Positions 33,307 to 46,184 of a DNA stretch of 64,000 nucleotides are shown here, piece after piece (position 1 is the first letter of the stretch; the number at the start of each line of letters is the position of its first letter). Both the position numbers and the translations under genes were made by a program. Source of the stretch: Anisakis pegreffii. Its lineage: Eukaryota > Nematoda > Chromadorea > Rhabditida > Anisakidae. Below the pieces are notes generated by a model. That model saw nothing but the letters and a program-made list of their open reading frames with translations, had not been told where the DNA came from and made no database searches. The DNA is taken from NCBI GenBank assembly GCA_035041965.1, contig JAPYMA010000902.1:62001-126000 (forward strand), given 5' to 3'.

Positions 33307-34909
33307 AAAGACTTTATCAGTGTTTATGCGACTTTATTCCACATTCTGTTATGATTTTGAGTATTGAATTTTTGACCTTTGAGTTCAACAAAAATTAGTT
33401 TCGAACTGAATCGGAAGATGTCATTTCACAAAGCAAAAATCCACGATAAGCCCGACAATCGTAACATTACGATGAATTTTTTTTCGAAAAAGTATCGAAT
33501 CGAACATTCGAAAACCAAAATCGGATGGCGTTATTTAGGGATAACTTTTCTTGAATGGTACACCTCAAAAACGGCCGTTTTATTCAAAACTCTTCCAGTC
33601 TTTCGTCGTGAAATGGTTTTCAGTTCGACCCTTTGGTTATTGAGAATTTATTTTCATTATGTACTGATGTTGAAACTTCTATATAATAGTGTGAAATTCA
33701 ATATAATACAATTCTGTTGTAATTGTTCTGCTGATGTAAGATCATATCAAATCCACAAATCAACCATCTGAAGTAACAGTCTGTCCAAATGCCACGAAAA
33801 TAACAGATAAGAACGATTATCAAAAATTGTGACAGTTTTGATCTGCTGCACCGCTTCAAAAATTGACTTCTGCAACGAACTGAATTTCAGAAGCATTTGC
33901 ATCGAATCGATGAAATTGTCGAACGAAAAGACCATAAACCAAGCAAATAATTCGTTATTTTTCTCAATCTTTAAACATTTGCTTATCAGCAGTTCACTGC
34001 TTCCAAAGTGTAAACAATAACAGTTGAAGTTTGATGTATTAATTAGTATCAATTAGAGACTCAGCCAAAGGATCGATCGCTTCAGTTTAGCATTACACAA
34101 CAATGATATCTTCGAATTTTGTTCATTTTTTTTTAATGGTCTATTTGCCAGAACCACGTTACTGCATTAAGAGATCAGTGAAATTTGGAAGGAATTGTAA
34201 TTATACAGCTCTGATCACTGATCATGTAGCAACTGGGTAATGTTTGCTCAAGCAAAAAACTTGGTACACATAGTAATCACGAGTGATGCGTTTATGCATC
34301 GCTCTCATCTCAAAAATGAAATGAAAAATTATTATGTGATTTCTGATCAGCAATTGCATCTCAAAGTAAACTCTATGATCAGACACTGCAAATGTGGAAT
34401 ATTAATAGGACGAACATGAACAGCTGCATGAAAGGCTGAAAAAATATGATTAACAGGAATGAAAAATTTTATTGTGTTTTGCAACGAAAATATTGCCTTG
34501 TTGATGAGCATTCATCAAGGCCGACTGCTGAACACATCCACATGAAAGCTATATAAATTCTCGCAACTCAACCATTCTGCCTCATTCACCCACTCAAGCT
34601 GCTATGAGCTTATCCAAGCAAGACATTAATTTGTTCCCATTCTTACTTCCTGATGCACACATTTCAAACGAATGTTGCTCGTGAGCTAAGAGCAGGTCCA
34701 TATTTCAGGCTAATTCCCAATCTTCATTTACGTTCGTTCGTAAATTTGAACTAAAAAGCTTTCTGAAATAAAACAACAGTTCAGTATGATGCTTCCGAGA
34801 GTTTCAATACTTGAAGCTTATCGTTGACTCTATTATTACTCCCGGCTTGTTGATTTTCTTGTCATATCTTCTCGGAATTCGCAGTTGTGCATTTTCAGAG
34901 AGCACAACG
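33307..34909. other. Intergenic region with no supported gene
   Basis: 3' flank of the secreted neprilysin gene. The 130-codon plus-strand ORF at 33379-33771 has no domain, signal peptide or splice context that I recognise, and I do not call it. Confidence 0.45.
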
Positions 34910-35496
34910 ATGATCTCTGGTGATATTGTCGCCGATCTTAACGCTATCTCAGCGCCAAATCGTAAGTTTTCATGTCAGCTGTCAAGATCATCATCCTCGA
35001 GTAAACAAAACGGTTTCATTCACAAGACTGGTCCATCGAATTCACATGATTTCTTTAATGATGTGTCATTTAGTGCCTTCGAATCTCAGATTTGATCAAT
35101 CTTCGAATTGCATTTTCAACTTTGATGGCTTCTTGAATAGTGTTATATTCAGGCGAATATTGTGTATGCGATATATTCAGGCAACTTGAATGCGAAATTC
35201 TGTTCCCATAAAACTCTGCCTGATGAACCCATTGCATTTATGTGGGAGCCAATTTCTAAAAATATTTTTTAACAACATTTTGATGGTTTATTTGGTTTGT
35301 GGGTTTTTTAATTCCTCGCGAATATGTTCTAGCGAGAAGAAGAACCAATTCGGAGCAGGTTTCGGTCACTCCATCAAGTGTACCCCAGCAACGACAACGG
35401 ACAACTTCAATCACCGAGTTCTTAGGTCGACGTGGCTCGATTTCAGATGCTCTTAGGAAGCGCTATGAATCAAATTCGAGTATATCTTTCGATTGA
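34910..35496 (+). CDS. Small two-exon protein with an RRGSI motif, unrecognised
   Basis: Exons 34910-34961 and 35333-35496 give 71 residues. ATG follows an acceptor-like TTTTCAG by about 12 nt, which would suit a trans-splice site in a nematode. Donor AAATC|GTAAGT (phase 1) joins acceptor GTTCTAG|CG in frame. Exon 1 encodes [17 protein letters not shown]. Exon 2 is rich in Arg/Ser/Thr/Gln and contains [20 protein letters not shown], ending SSISFD and TGA. RRGSI fits the protein kinase A consensus (Arg-Arg-X-Ser), so a small phosphoregulated protein is possible, but that is inference. I do not recognise the family. Upstream coding exons cannot be excluded. Confidence 0.45.
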
Positions 35497-35702
35497 ATTG
35501 TTGTTTTTTGCTGGCATATCCCATACTTCTTATTTCATGCCTCCATTCTTTTACTATTCAAGAAACTTTTTAGGATCCCACTTTCAGGTGGATCGAATCA
35601 GGAGCTTTGCGCTCGGCCACCTGATGCCTAACGAGCGAGTCTTCTCCCACAAAAAAAGTGATGTGCAATCACTGACTCGGTTATCTCGATTCGATGTTAT
35701 TC

Positions 35703-35868
<166 letters not shown>

Positions 35869-36191
35869 CACTGTATGTATCATGTTGTTTGACCATTGTT
35901 ATGTATATTTCAATTATTTTATGTCACGTATTTGCATCATGCTGAATATATCTGCTTCGTTCTTAACAATTTGTCAGTGTAAATACAATCTTCCTCAAGA
36001 AATTGATGCAGATATTTTGTTAATGTTAAGATGCTCGCTGCAGTCGAGATTTTGCTACGCTTACAATAAATTTGATGTTTGTACATAAAATCCCATCGAG
36101 AAGTTGAATTTGGTTCATGCATGCAGCTGGCCTCGATAAAGATGGCATAAACCATCAAATGCTATCACGGTGTTTCATGTATAGCACTCAC

Positions 36192-36531
36192 CCTCTGCTC
36201 CTGTTCCTTTTGAAATTTAACTATGTGTGGTTCAACTAGGCACTCCCAAATGCTATCAGATACTAGTAATTCATTTTGAGGAGACGAAATAGGGTATCGA
36301 CTGGAACCCATTTGATAAAGTAGGGTAACTGCTAATGAAGAATGCTTTTCTGTCGCATTCACCATGCAACTGATTCCCAGTGAATAAATCAATTCGAGAT
36401 TTCTCAATTCGGAAACAAACTCAGCCGGATCTGAAAATTGCACATAATGCATTAATCAAACGGGTATATCACATACCTTTCACTGTGCTGCACACCATTT
36501 CACCTTTGTGTCGATCAACAATCAATTTGTA
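36192..36531 (-). CDS. Two internal exons of an unidentified minus-strand gene (partial)
   Basis: Exon 36531-36477 (acceptor CCCATAG after a pyrimidine tract; donor AAAG|GTATGT) and exon 36430-36192 (acceptor AATTTTCAG; donor CAGAGG|GTGAGT) join in frame (phase 1). They encode 98 residues that include YKLIVDRHKGEMVCSTVKD, PAEFVSELRNLELIYSLGI and DSIWECLVEPHIVKFQKEQ. The sequence is not low-complexity and is helical and charged in character. The 3' exon may continue at about 36151 (CGAG|GCC, phase 0) through to a stop at 35937, but that acceptor is weak. Upstream exons were not found between 36.6 and 38.8 kb. I do not recognise the family. Confidence 0.5.
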
Positions 36532-38853
36532 CTATGGGATACAGGGAACAGCACGAAAAAGGCACTTATATCGTCAATTTTGCAGAGAAATCAAATGATT
36601 TTTTAAGGAGATTCTGTTTTGTAAGGGAAGTGTGCAAATGATTTTTAAAATTCAGTTTTTTAACATTAGAAGCAATAAATGTGGAACTTCAGTTTTAGTC
36701 AGTGAACAGAGAGATTTTGGTGGTATATTATGACATAATTGAAAGATTAACTGGTAGACTATTGATAATTTCGTTTTGTGGACGATTAATCGATTGTAAA
36801 GTCTTGAAAATGATAAATTAAGAAATGTTTTGCAGAATGAGGATAGCTGATGCAAGGAATGGTTAGCATTGGCAAAGTAGGTGGTTGGTGCGCGTATGGC
36901 ACCGTTCAATCGCAGAGACGTAACCCGATGGTAATAATAACAGCTGTGATCAACATAATGTTGATTTGTTTATTTGTGTACATTTGTCCGTTACCCTGGC
37001 GGTACTGTTATAATGATTGCGGTCTGTTGAAGATCATGATAATGATGTCTTATTATTGCTCTTGCCATTGCTACAATGTTGATTTACATCATAAGAGGCT
37101 TGCCGATACAAACACATTCATGCAATTTTTATGAACGCGGTGCTTGTTAAGAACAATGCACTGTGCCTAATTGCCATACCGCTTTACCGCATATCCGCTC
37201 AAAGCCACACGCAACATTCACCCATTCACTCACAAATGTGGCCGTCATCTGAACTCGCTGTGCAACCTCACCAAATGTTACCATATTTATCATCCGATAA
37301 TTCAGTACCAACAGATTATTTCCATCATTTATTCATGCTTATTATATGCTACCCATGTGCAATATTCTTTCGTCCATCCATTCGTTTGACAAAACTCATC
37401 ATTATTTAGTTTCGTTTGATTATGGAAAAGTCTATTGAAGGAATGTATAGAGCAGTGGTTCTCACATTCGGGTGCTCCATTACCCCTTTTGATGAGCTGA
37501 CAGGCCGCCTAACCCCCCCCCTCTCTTGATACAACAACACCATAATAGTATTCGACATATCTAGGCCTTCTCTTAGACCGTTGTGCTCCTCATTATTGCA
37601 ATCGATTATGATCGCATGAAAAGCTACTGTCTGTAACACCCTCCCTTCAAACTATTTTAGATGGATTCTCGTTCTTTTCAGACGTGTTGTATTCACTCTC
37701 ATAGCTGTTACATGCGAATGTCGTTCTCTTGATGCGTTTTTTTCATTCACTTCGTCTCATTTCACCTCACAGTTCGAATCAGTTTCTTATTCTATAGCAT
37801 ATACCATTTACTGGATAAGTTGACGAGTGTTGACAGCCGAAATCAAAAATACAGCAATCGAATGAATTGCTCAGCAACATTCGACAGTGAAATGATCAAT
37901 TGTAGAGTGTATTTGATAGAATAATAATTTGACTCTAATTGTTGAATGAAACGAATGAGAAATTAGCAAAAGAGAACACTTTTAGTGATGAAAGCTATGA
38001 GAGCGATTGTAATAGCAAGGAAAAAATGAAAACCTTGTTAGGCCTGGACGAGCTTATGATATTCAGAAAATAGGAGAACGAAGAGTGTTGCCATCAACTA
38101 ACCACATTTACATACCCGAGTTAAAAAGCACCGTCACAGTGGTGTTCTATCGTAACATAACAACTGCATGAAATACTAATTCCCCTAGCTCCTCCACTAC
38201 CTCGTGACAACTCCAAATTACCCAAAACGGATAATTTCATTCCCTACGAGAACCACTGGTATAGAGGGATGAAGTGAAGTCAAAATGTCAACATCATCTT
38301 TGTTTGATAATTGCATCATGTTGCAACAGGTGAGAGGACAGAAATCAGGGTGGACAGTAGAGGGCGGAGGACTTTGGATTTGAGTGGAGGATAGTGGTTA
38401 GGGTGGGAGAGGGCAGCAGCACGGTCTAGTCGTTATTGCATCCGAAAGGACGCTAGGTGGGACGGTCAGTTACGATCGAATGTATTCAAGACGCAACCTC
38501 GACAAGATGATTGTCGTGGCTGCGTTGTGCAAAGACTGTGCGGTGTCTCTTTCATATGAGGTTGACAGTACTCAACATCATTGCTGTGACATCGCTTTTA
38601 TATCCATTCGTTGTTTGCATCCATTCGAACATTCTGTTGCTTTCACTCCGCATCGCTGTACATTCGCGTTTTATTTATTCCTATATGCATCATCTTACGT
38701 TTTATGTCAACACCTCAAATCGTTCAGTATGTTGAGCCAGTGCGCCTCGCTCGTTCACTTCTCTCCTTTGTTTGCGCCTGATAATTCGCCCTCTTAGATT
38801 GCTTCAATAAGATATTTCCACAGTTTTCACCAGTCTCAAATTTCGTATTCCAG
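36532..38853. other. Non-coding stretch: possible intron/upstream of the minus gene, hAT-like element, HLH upstream
   Basis: No exon with convincing splice sites was found. It includes the 806-bp element at 37453-38258 and about 600 bp upstream of the HLH start. Confidence 0.4.
37453..38258. mobile_element. hAT-like non-autonomous element, 806 bp, with perfect 8-bp target duplication
   Basis: Ends CAGTGGTTCTCACATT and CTACGAGAACCACTG are inverted repeats. GTATAGAG flanks both sides exactly (37445-37452 and 38259-38266), the 8-bp target duplication of hAT transposons. There is no transposase ORF. Further inverted pairs occur inside, for example CTCATAGCT and AGCTATGAG. Confidence 0.85.
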
Positions 38854-40251
38854 ATGTCCGTCATGAAAACGAATCGTGTGAAAGCGACTAAAAAACGATC
38901 CAGCAGAAGCGCTCAAGTACTCAAGCAAAAGCCAGGTTCGTCCATGTTCTCATTCGTCTTCTTTTGAATCTCCTACTCGGATTATTTGTGATGGTACTCT
39001 ATCATCGGGAAATTTCACCAGATCGTAAATGTGCATAATTTTAGTTTCTAATTTGTTTCTTTCGTGAAGCAAATAGAACATTCCTAACAGTTCTTCCACG
39101 CTTGTTCAATTCATAATTCTGTACCAACTAATTCATTCGGAGCAGTCACTTTTGCTGTTATATAAAAAATGAAAAATACCGTAACGAATCAAAGTAGAGC
39201 AAACAGTTCGCTGAATCCATAGCAGATATTTCTCCTGCATTCTTTTTTGATGAAACATTTCGGTTATAACTCATCTGGTTATTAGAATTGTGAGAGGTTT
39301 TGTCATCACATAAGCGTTATCGTTGAGCGTTTTATTTGTGATATTTTTTGCAATCGTTATTGATTCCATATGTTCAAATTGCGCTTATGACACTCATGCC
39401 GTATGTGCTGAATGCACATATGCACCACATGTTTTGGCTTGTAGTCGTGTTGATACGAATGAAACGGATGCATAAGGAGAATGTTATCAAGTTTGATGTG
39501 ATATCGCATCAGCTGTGAACACACATACAGGTCATATGAATGCCATGTAGACTAATGGACAATGCAATGAAGGGCTCTTTCGAATGTTATATGAGTTTTA
39601 TTCTCATTGCAGCGAGTCGTCGTTGCGCCGACACGAATGCTTCAACAATCAGCTCTCAACATTCAGCTCGTGAAACAACCTCCAGGAAACAAACGCTTCC
39701 TTTAAGCGGTGAAGAGAACGCCGAATTAGAGGCTCTTGCGAGGTTGTTACCGCTGCCTTATCGATTGTTGAATAATGATCCGTATTTGGTGCTGAAAACA
39801 GCGATCAGTTACATTGATCAACTGAAAGCCACTGTCATTGCACGGGTACGGAGCGGATCGTTACCACAGGGTATGTTCCATTCGCAGTTGTAACTTTCTT
39901 ACTCAGTCTTCAAAGTTACGGATGAATCGAAAACTTTTGTTCGAACGATGAAATCCATTCACGTACCATCAATAATGCAAAATGTTTCCTTCCAAACATC
40001 TCACTCGTATGAATTTCACCAATGCCACATATTATGCATGTGTGTCTCAAATTTGCTTCTGTTCAATCAATCTCCCAATGCCTACGAAGTATATCACTTG
40101 CAAATAACTAATTGTCTCTATATTGATATCTTCAAGTGCTACTGATATTTTAGAAGCACTCACAAAGGTATTTCAACCGCAAGAACCAATTCCCAAAAAT
40201 CAGCAACAAGTCGACTCAACATGTCAGCAGACTGAGAGGCCGTATCAGTGA
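38854..40251 (+). CDS. HLH protein resembling bHLH-PAS factors, with degenerate basic region and no PAS domain
   Basis: Exons 38854-38935, 39613-39870 and 40154-40251 (phases 1 and 1) give 145 residues. The ATG directly follows TTCGTATTCCAG, an acceptor-like or trans-splice site. Donors are CCAG|GTTCG and CACAGG|GTATGT; acceptors are CTCATTGCAG and ATATTTTAG. Exon 1 is Lys/Arg-rich. Exon 2 holds the HLH: ENAELEALARLLPLPYRLL, a short loop, then LVLKTAISYIDQLKATV. The LLPLP helix 1 and the ISYI-type helix 2 are typical of the bHLH-PAS class (SIM, trachealess, NPAS, HIF). The preceding basic region is eroded (RETTSRKQTLPLSGEEN), so DNA binding is doubtful. A dominant-negative, Id-like partner role is conceivable. 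Exon 3 adds a Gln-rich tail ending in RPYQ. Missing PAS exons could lie downstream, though I saw none. Confidence 0.6.
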
Positions 40252-43200
40252 ATCGAGCTGCTCTCCAAACAACATCACTTCATTCTCATTCATCTTTTAG
40301 AAATGTTCTGTGATATTGTATATACTCATCATAACACTAATAATACTTAATTGTTCGCAAATGTTCTATAGATATAATCTGTTATCAACCACATCATTTA
40401 CTGCATTATTCGTCGTTTTTGCGAAGGTCATCAAGAAAATCCCTTTCAACGTTTCGTAGAAGTGGTGAAGCTTGTAATTGAACGAAAGCAATTGCTGTCT
40501 GCTTGACCTTATGAACTCATCCTGTCATCTTATCGTATCTGTTGCTATTAAACGCTCTTAAAAAATCCTTCAAAGCATCATCTTGGTAAGGGAATGTGAA
40601 AGAATAATTATATGTGCGTGTAGAAATCAATCATTTCCCACATGCTAACCTTCCAAAATTATTTTGTTCGAATTCACTTAATCGATAGGATCACTGGTAT
40701 GTGTATAATCGCATGGGAAGATATATAATGTGATCGAATGAAGAGTTGACAAGTGTTTAATTATGATATATGGTATTATTATTTGGGTTGTTGCGTACAG
40801 AATATAAATCAATGATGATTACCATCAGAAATGTTTTACGATTCTGAACGACAATGTTTATGTGACCTTCTCATGCGATGGTTTCAAGTAAATGATGCAT
40901 ACCGATCACACACATCTTTGTTGCTCTCATAATAAGATTCTGCTCGTGACAAAACCATCATGATTCTCATACAACAACCATCATGTCGAATACATTAATT
41001 CCGACTAACGACCATTTCTCTTTTCCTTATGTTACATATCAGCCAATGGTATTTCGTAAACGAACTGCAAAAATAAGGAATCCAACCAACAACGTATGAT
41101 TCGGTAAGATCCCAGTAAACTGAAGCTGAAAAAGACTGTGCTCAATGGAATAATGCTAACAGTCGGGATCTCATCAGAAAGGTGCGGTTTTTATGACTGC
41201 ATCATGTCTGACAGACTCTCCGGTTTCAACAGCACCTGGTATTATAGCATAATCAATCCAGATTTATTTCTGATAACGATTTTCTCATTTCTGCCAGGGA
41301 AACACTTTTTGCAGTAATGAATGGTCCGATTTACTTCAGGCAAATGGTTCCGAAAAGTGAATTTATAAATGCGGTGAAAAGTCAAAATTTTTGAAGGTAT
41401 TTCAATGGCATTAGGCATGCAAACTCGCTGAGGTGTTAAATGAGCGATAGTAAAGGGTGGTTATGTAATTATAGCAACAAATTAGGGCAAATGTCCATCA
41501 CTACTCAATTATTCCCTCAATGAGTGACTAATTACAATCGAACGAAATAATTTCACGCTGTTTTTATGTTCATGCCTTGGTGCCTCTTATGTGCCAGCAA
41601 CTTCAATGACAAACATACAGGAACCATTAAGTGTCACTGAATTAGGATGATTCCCAGCAGGAAGCCATTTAGTTTGTTATTTTACTAGCTGTTTTGTTGA
41701 AACATCACCATTCAATTTTACGCTTCATTTCAGTCTAATTTAGTGACCTATTGTAAATACTGCACAGTTGCAGTAATTATTTACTTGTTCACATTATTCC
41801 ATCATCTCTGATTTGCACAGCTGAGTGAATTGATTCACTTGCGAAACAATGCTCTTGTTTTGGCTGTTTTCAAACTTTATAACTATTGTTAGCGGGTCTC
41901 AAAAGATATTTTATTTGATATCATCCCACTAGCGTAAGCATCCGAAGACTGTCTGATTGAAATTTCAGTCTGCATCATACATTTACTTGTAAATTTCAAT
42001 TGCTCTCTCGAATGTATTTAAATCTGATTAGAACAATGACTGTTGTCATTGTATGACGTAAACACGAAACAACCTTTACCTATGCATTTTGGTTACCTTC
42101 CACTGTAAAATAGCTCGTATGAGATGCAAACTGAGAACGTATCGGGATAGAAACAGATGAAATGAGATTGACAGATTTACATATATCATCAATCCATACA
42201 CATCAAGCAAGAAATGTGATAGAATAGTTCAAAGGTAGATGATACCTCTGTTGCCATTCGATAGACATCACAGATAATTTGTCCTTTGTATTGGCCGAAC
42301 GAAAATTTGCCGTTCCCACGAGCATACGTGACACTGAAACGGATTGTATGAAGTGCACCTGCTGTGCATGAGATTGTCGGTGAATGTTAATATGTATCAA
42401 ATACTTGTTTCACATTTGAATCATCCTTCAATTCAATCGAATTTTTTCAGAAAACGACAGTTCACTGAAGCGAATGAACAATTTAGCTTTGTATCATTAT
42501 TCATGAAGTATGTTCTTGAAGTTCAGAAGAAAAAACAAATGATGTTACGTGGAAACGTATGTAGTTGATTGCATGAACTGGTTTGGTTTTTGAACACAAC
42601 CAATCGATACAGCGCAAACTTGTCGCACAGAGATATTCCCAAATGACACAGAAATTCGTGCATCAGTCATTATTCACAAAAATATTTTCACTCGCTTCAT
42701 TGCTCATTCCCCAGTTCTGTTATGCTCTCTTCAATAGCCCTAATGCGTGCCTTTTCAATCATCCACAATCATACTCTCTCAGCCGTCACAAAAAGTTTCA
42801 GCATTATTACTCAACGCATGAGTTCTCCTTCGTTCTTTTCAAGGATTCAGCAAAACAAGTTTGTTTATTTGCTTGTTGACATTCAGCCATGCTACGCTGC
42901 ATGTGATCAACAGATTGTGATTCGAGTTTGAAATAATATACCACCGAAAAGCTGTTGAATCGTAATCTCAAACACCATTAAAGTCGTTGAACACCATTGA
43001 AGTTGAACATCGTTGAAATCTGAAAGGTTATTGAATCGCTAAACTCAATCAATGTTTATCCTAGCAAGTATCTTCACCTAATTAAGCCTTTAATTAACAT
43101 CAATTCAACAAAAGTGATTGTGGTCACGTTAGATATTGATTTGCGAGTGCTTGAATCGTTTCTGTGCACATTCTTATTACCTTGACATCTTTTGAAGACG

Positions 43201-46184
43201 GGTTATATTGGGCTATAACCAATGATTTTGCAATCACTTCACAAAGAGTGGCACATCCCTTCTCCTTCTTTGATTCAATAACATTTCGCACCATATTTAA
43301 TCTATCGTATTATTTGTTGAATAACGCATAAGAAAGCGCAACGGTTGAAAGAAGAACGTGTCAACGAGAGTAATCGAGTGGAATGGATAATCAAATGGAT
43401 TACTTCTTTGGCATAATCGGATGACATGACGGTTCATTCGCATAAGCACTGTTCCTGGGAATGGCATCATTTCAAAATGCATTATATCACACCTGCGTTC
43501 AATTAGCATCATCCGCATTTCGCCGAACAGCTAAGTCGTTGCTATTCTCATACTCGTATACACCACCTCAAAAACAATTGTCAAATTTTCCCACCCGAAT
43601 GCGTTCGCACGAGATGAACATAATGACAATGTGAAATGCTTCAAATGTTCAAATAGGTATTTGAAGTTAATGTATAAGTGAGCATATGCCAGGATTCGTC
43701 AATAGTTTTGCTTGCAAGGAGCTAATTGTTGCCATTATCAACATAATGATTTCTTGTTTGTTTCGTCTCATTGATTGTCACCGACTCGTATTCCGTTGTT
43801 GATCATACCAGCAAACCAATTAGTCGTTCTATCAGTCATCCAACAAATGTGCGATATGCCTACCAATCACTCTTGTGAGAGCACTTCCGCTCCGAGAATC
43901 ACTCGTAAGTCAGATAGATCTAATCGATTGTTAATGACGGCAAATTGGCCAGGGTAAAGGCCAGAACATATCTCACATATGTGGATGCACGGATGTCTAT
44001 GCCTAGATTTGACTTGTGAAGATACAAAGCAACCATAAAAACAGTTGAAACAGAACCGCAAAGGCATTTGCTGCTCGCATATGGTGCACACGGCTGTATT
44101 GGACAGCGATCTTCATTCATTATTTTATGTGACTAATCGACTGCAGTCGGTCGTTTGCAACTGATCGATTAGATAAACTCACATGCAACGTAACGCAAGA
44201 TGGATATCGCAGTAACAAATTGCATTCCTCTCTTTTTCCCTTCATCCCTGTTCATAACAACATCAATTTTGCTTACTGAATGCTGTAACGAAGATGTTTA
44301 TTGTGAATAGCGAATGCATTGTTAAGATAATAAGACAATAACGATTAAGTATTTTGAGAATGAGAATGAAATAAATGGACGATGGAATATCGAAGTGAAT
44401 AAGAAGACACTAAAAGAATCTGTAATGCGTCAGCCATAGCAACGTCGTGCAAGGAGCTTCTTTGGTTGGCGAATGAGAGAGGATGTTGTTGTGGTACTTG
44501 CATATTATCCTTACCGTATCGACGTATTCATACAAACACCTTACCGATCAACCCTCACTCGACATGCACAAACCTTCCTTAATTCACTAATCCGTTCAGT
44601 TCTCTTGCTTTGCTATCAATCAAAAAGACAATTCGCCACTCCATCTTCGCACCCATCGGTACAAACATCCTTCCTCTTAACAATTAACAACTGACCTCCA
44701 ATATCAGCCTATCTAATGTCAGTTCTTGTCATACAATCGACTTCCCAACTCAAATACGCTTTCATCTAGCCTTTTCCCAATGACTGTCCACATTTCTGAT
44801 TTATAATCAAATTCCCTGCTTCTGCTAACAGCATCACACCACACAAATTTCTTGCACAAAACAAACAGAGGCAATAAGCTGCAGAAGATAAGCAATAAGC
44901 TGTGTAATGTGAATTTGCAACTGAAACACAATCAGTAATATGATAATATTAAAAAATGCAACGTTTGCAAACGATAAACATCATATCAAATGATAACAAT
45001 CAATCAACATACAAAAAAACATGGACGAACACTATGTGATTTGGTGCAAAGAAATCAGATAGCACACGCTTTCCTCTTTGAAATGAAAATGGCAATTTGA
45101 AGCCGACCAAATATTCATATTAAAAATCATAATAACTCCAACCACATTCAAAACTTAACCAACTTTCAATATCGGACAACAGTAATAATAATAATCAATG
45201 ACGAAACTAATAAAATGGACTAATAATCGACTGATCACAAATATTAAACGTAACGTGATCAATATGTAATAAACTTCGCTTTTCTTCACTTCAAAACAGT
45301 GAAAAGAATCCATCTCATCAAAACTAATGCTTCATCAGCGTTGTTAATGAATTGTTGATGAACGATAATACGACTAACACCTTATAATAGATTTTTATTT
45401 GAGAACTAATGTGACTGAATCAATAAGACATAAAACAATTACGTGCTAATCAATCAAATCATTTCACTTTCAGTTATTTACAACCCTCAACTGAACACTT
45501 TGAACACAATTTAAAAAAACCCAGAAATTATCTTCATCACCACAAAACGTTTTCTCGAATGAATTCACAATATCAATATTCGTATAATTAAATTCTATTT
45601 ATAAAACACTTCTCTGGACACTTCATACAAATATACTATCTAAAATGATCCATCAAACCAAACTCTTATCACTGTCACATCAGGTCACCCTCACCACCTA
45701 ATTTGCCATCCATTCTTCCTCTTACTGAACGATCACCTCGTTGTTACACGTACTGATGGGTGAACATTCCACCTCAACAATAACATATTCAGTTTAAAAT
45801 GAAAATTGCTTTGAATAAATGCAAAGCAACAGCACTACGACGATACAATTTTAATACACATACACACATATATATATGAACTCAATATTCCTCCATTCTT
45901 CCTCAGCTGTTCTTAAATTTCATTTTTTGATCAAAACATTTTTGACCGAACAAAATTTATATTTCTACCAATCCGTTCAAAGTCAAAGTCTACACAAATA
46001 CTTCACCAGATCTCCTTAATAAAATGGAATAAAATTAGAAAGTTCAAGTTAAACCAAGTATAATACTCAAGAAGATATCAGAAAGACCGTCTACAAGCTG
46101 AAAGATTGAAGGATGTATGACAAGATGCTAAGAAATGAAATGATGTGTATTGGGGATATGAAAGAACATTATTCATTATGATCA
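40252..46184. other. Long region with no supported gene
   Basis: About 5.9 kb between the HLH stop and the inhibitor-2 stop. ORFs are short and show no recognisable domain or consistent splice sites. A cysteine-bearing minus-strand ORF at 43867-44120 is noted but not called. Confidence 0.45.

Noticed and set aside
33379..33771. 130-codon plus-strand ORF after the secreted neprilysin gene
   Set aside because: Length is within chance for AT-rich sequence; no recognisable features.
43867..44120. Cysteine-containing minus-strand ORFs in two frames (CTICEQQ..., CPIQPC...)
   Set aside because: Cysteine spacing fits no zinc-finger or EGF pattern that I know, and there are no convincing splice sites.
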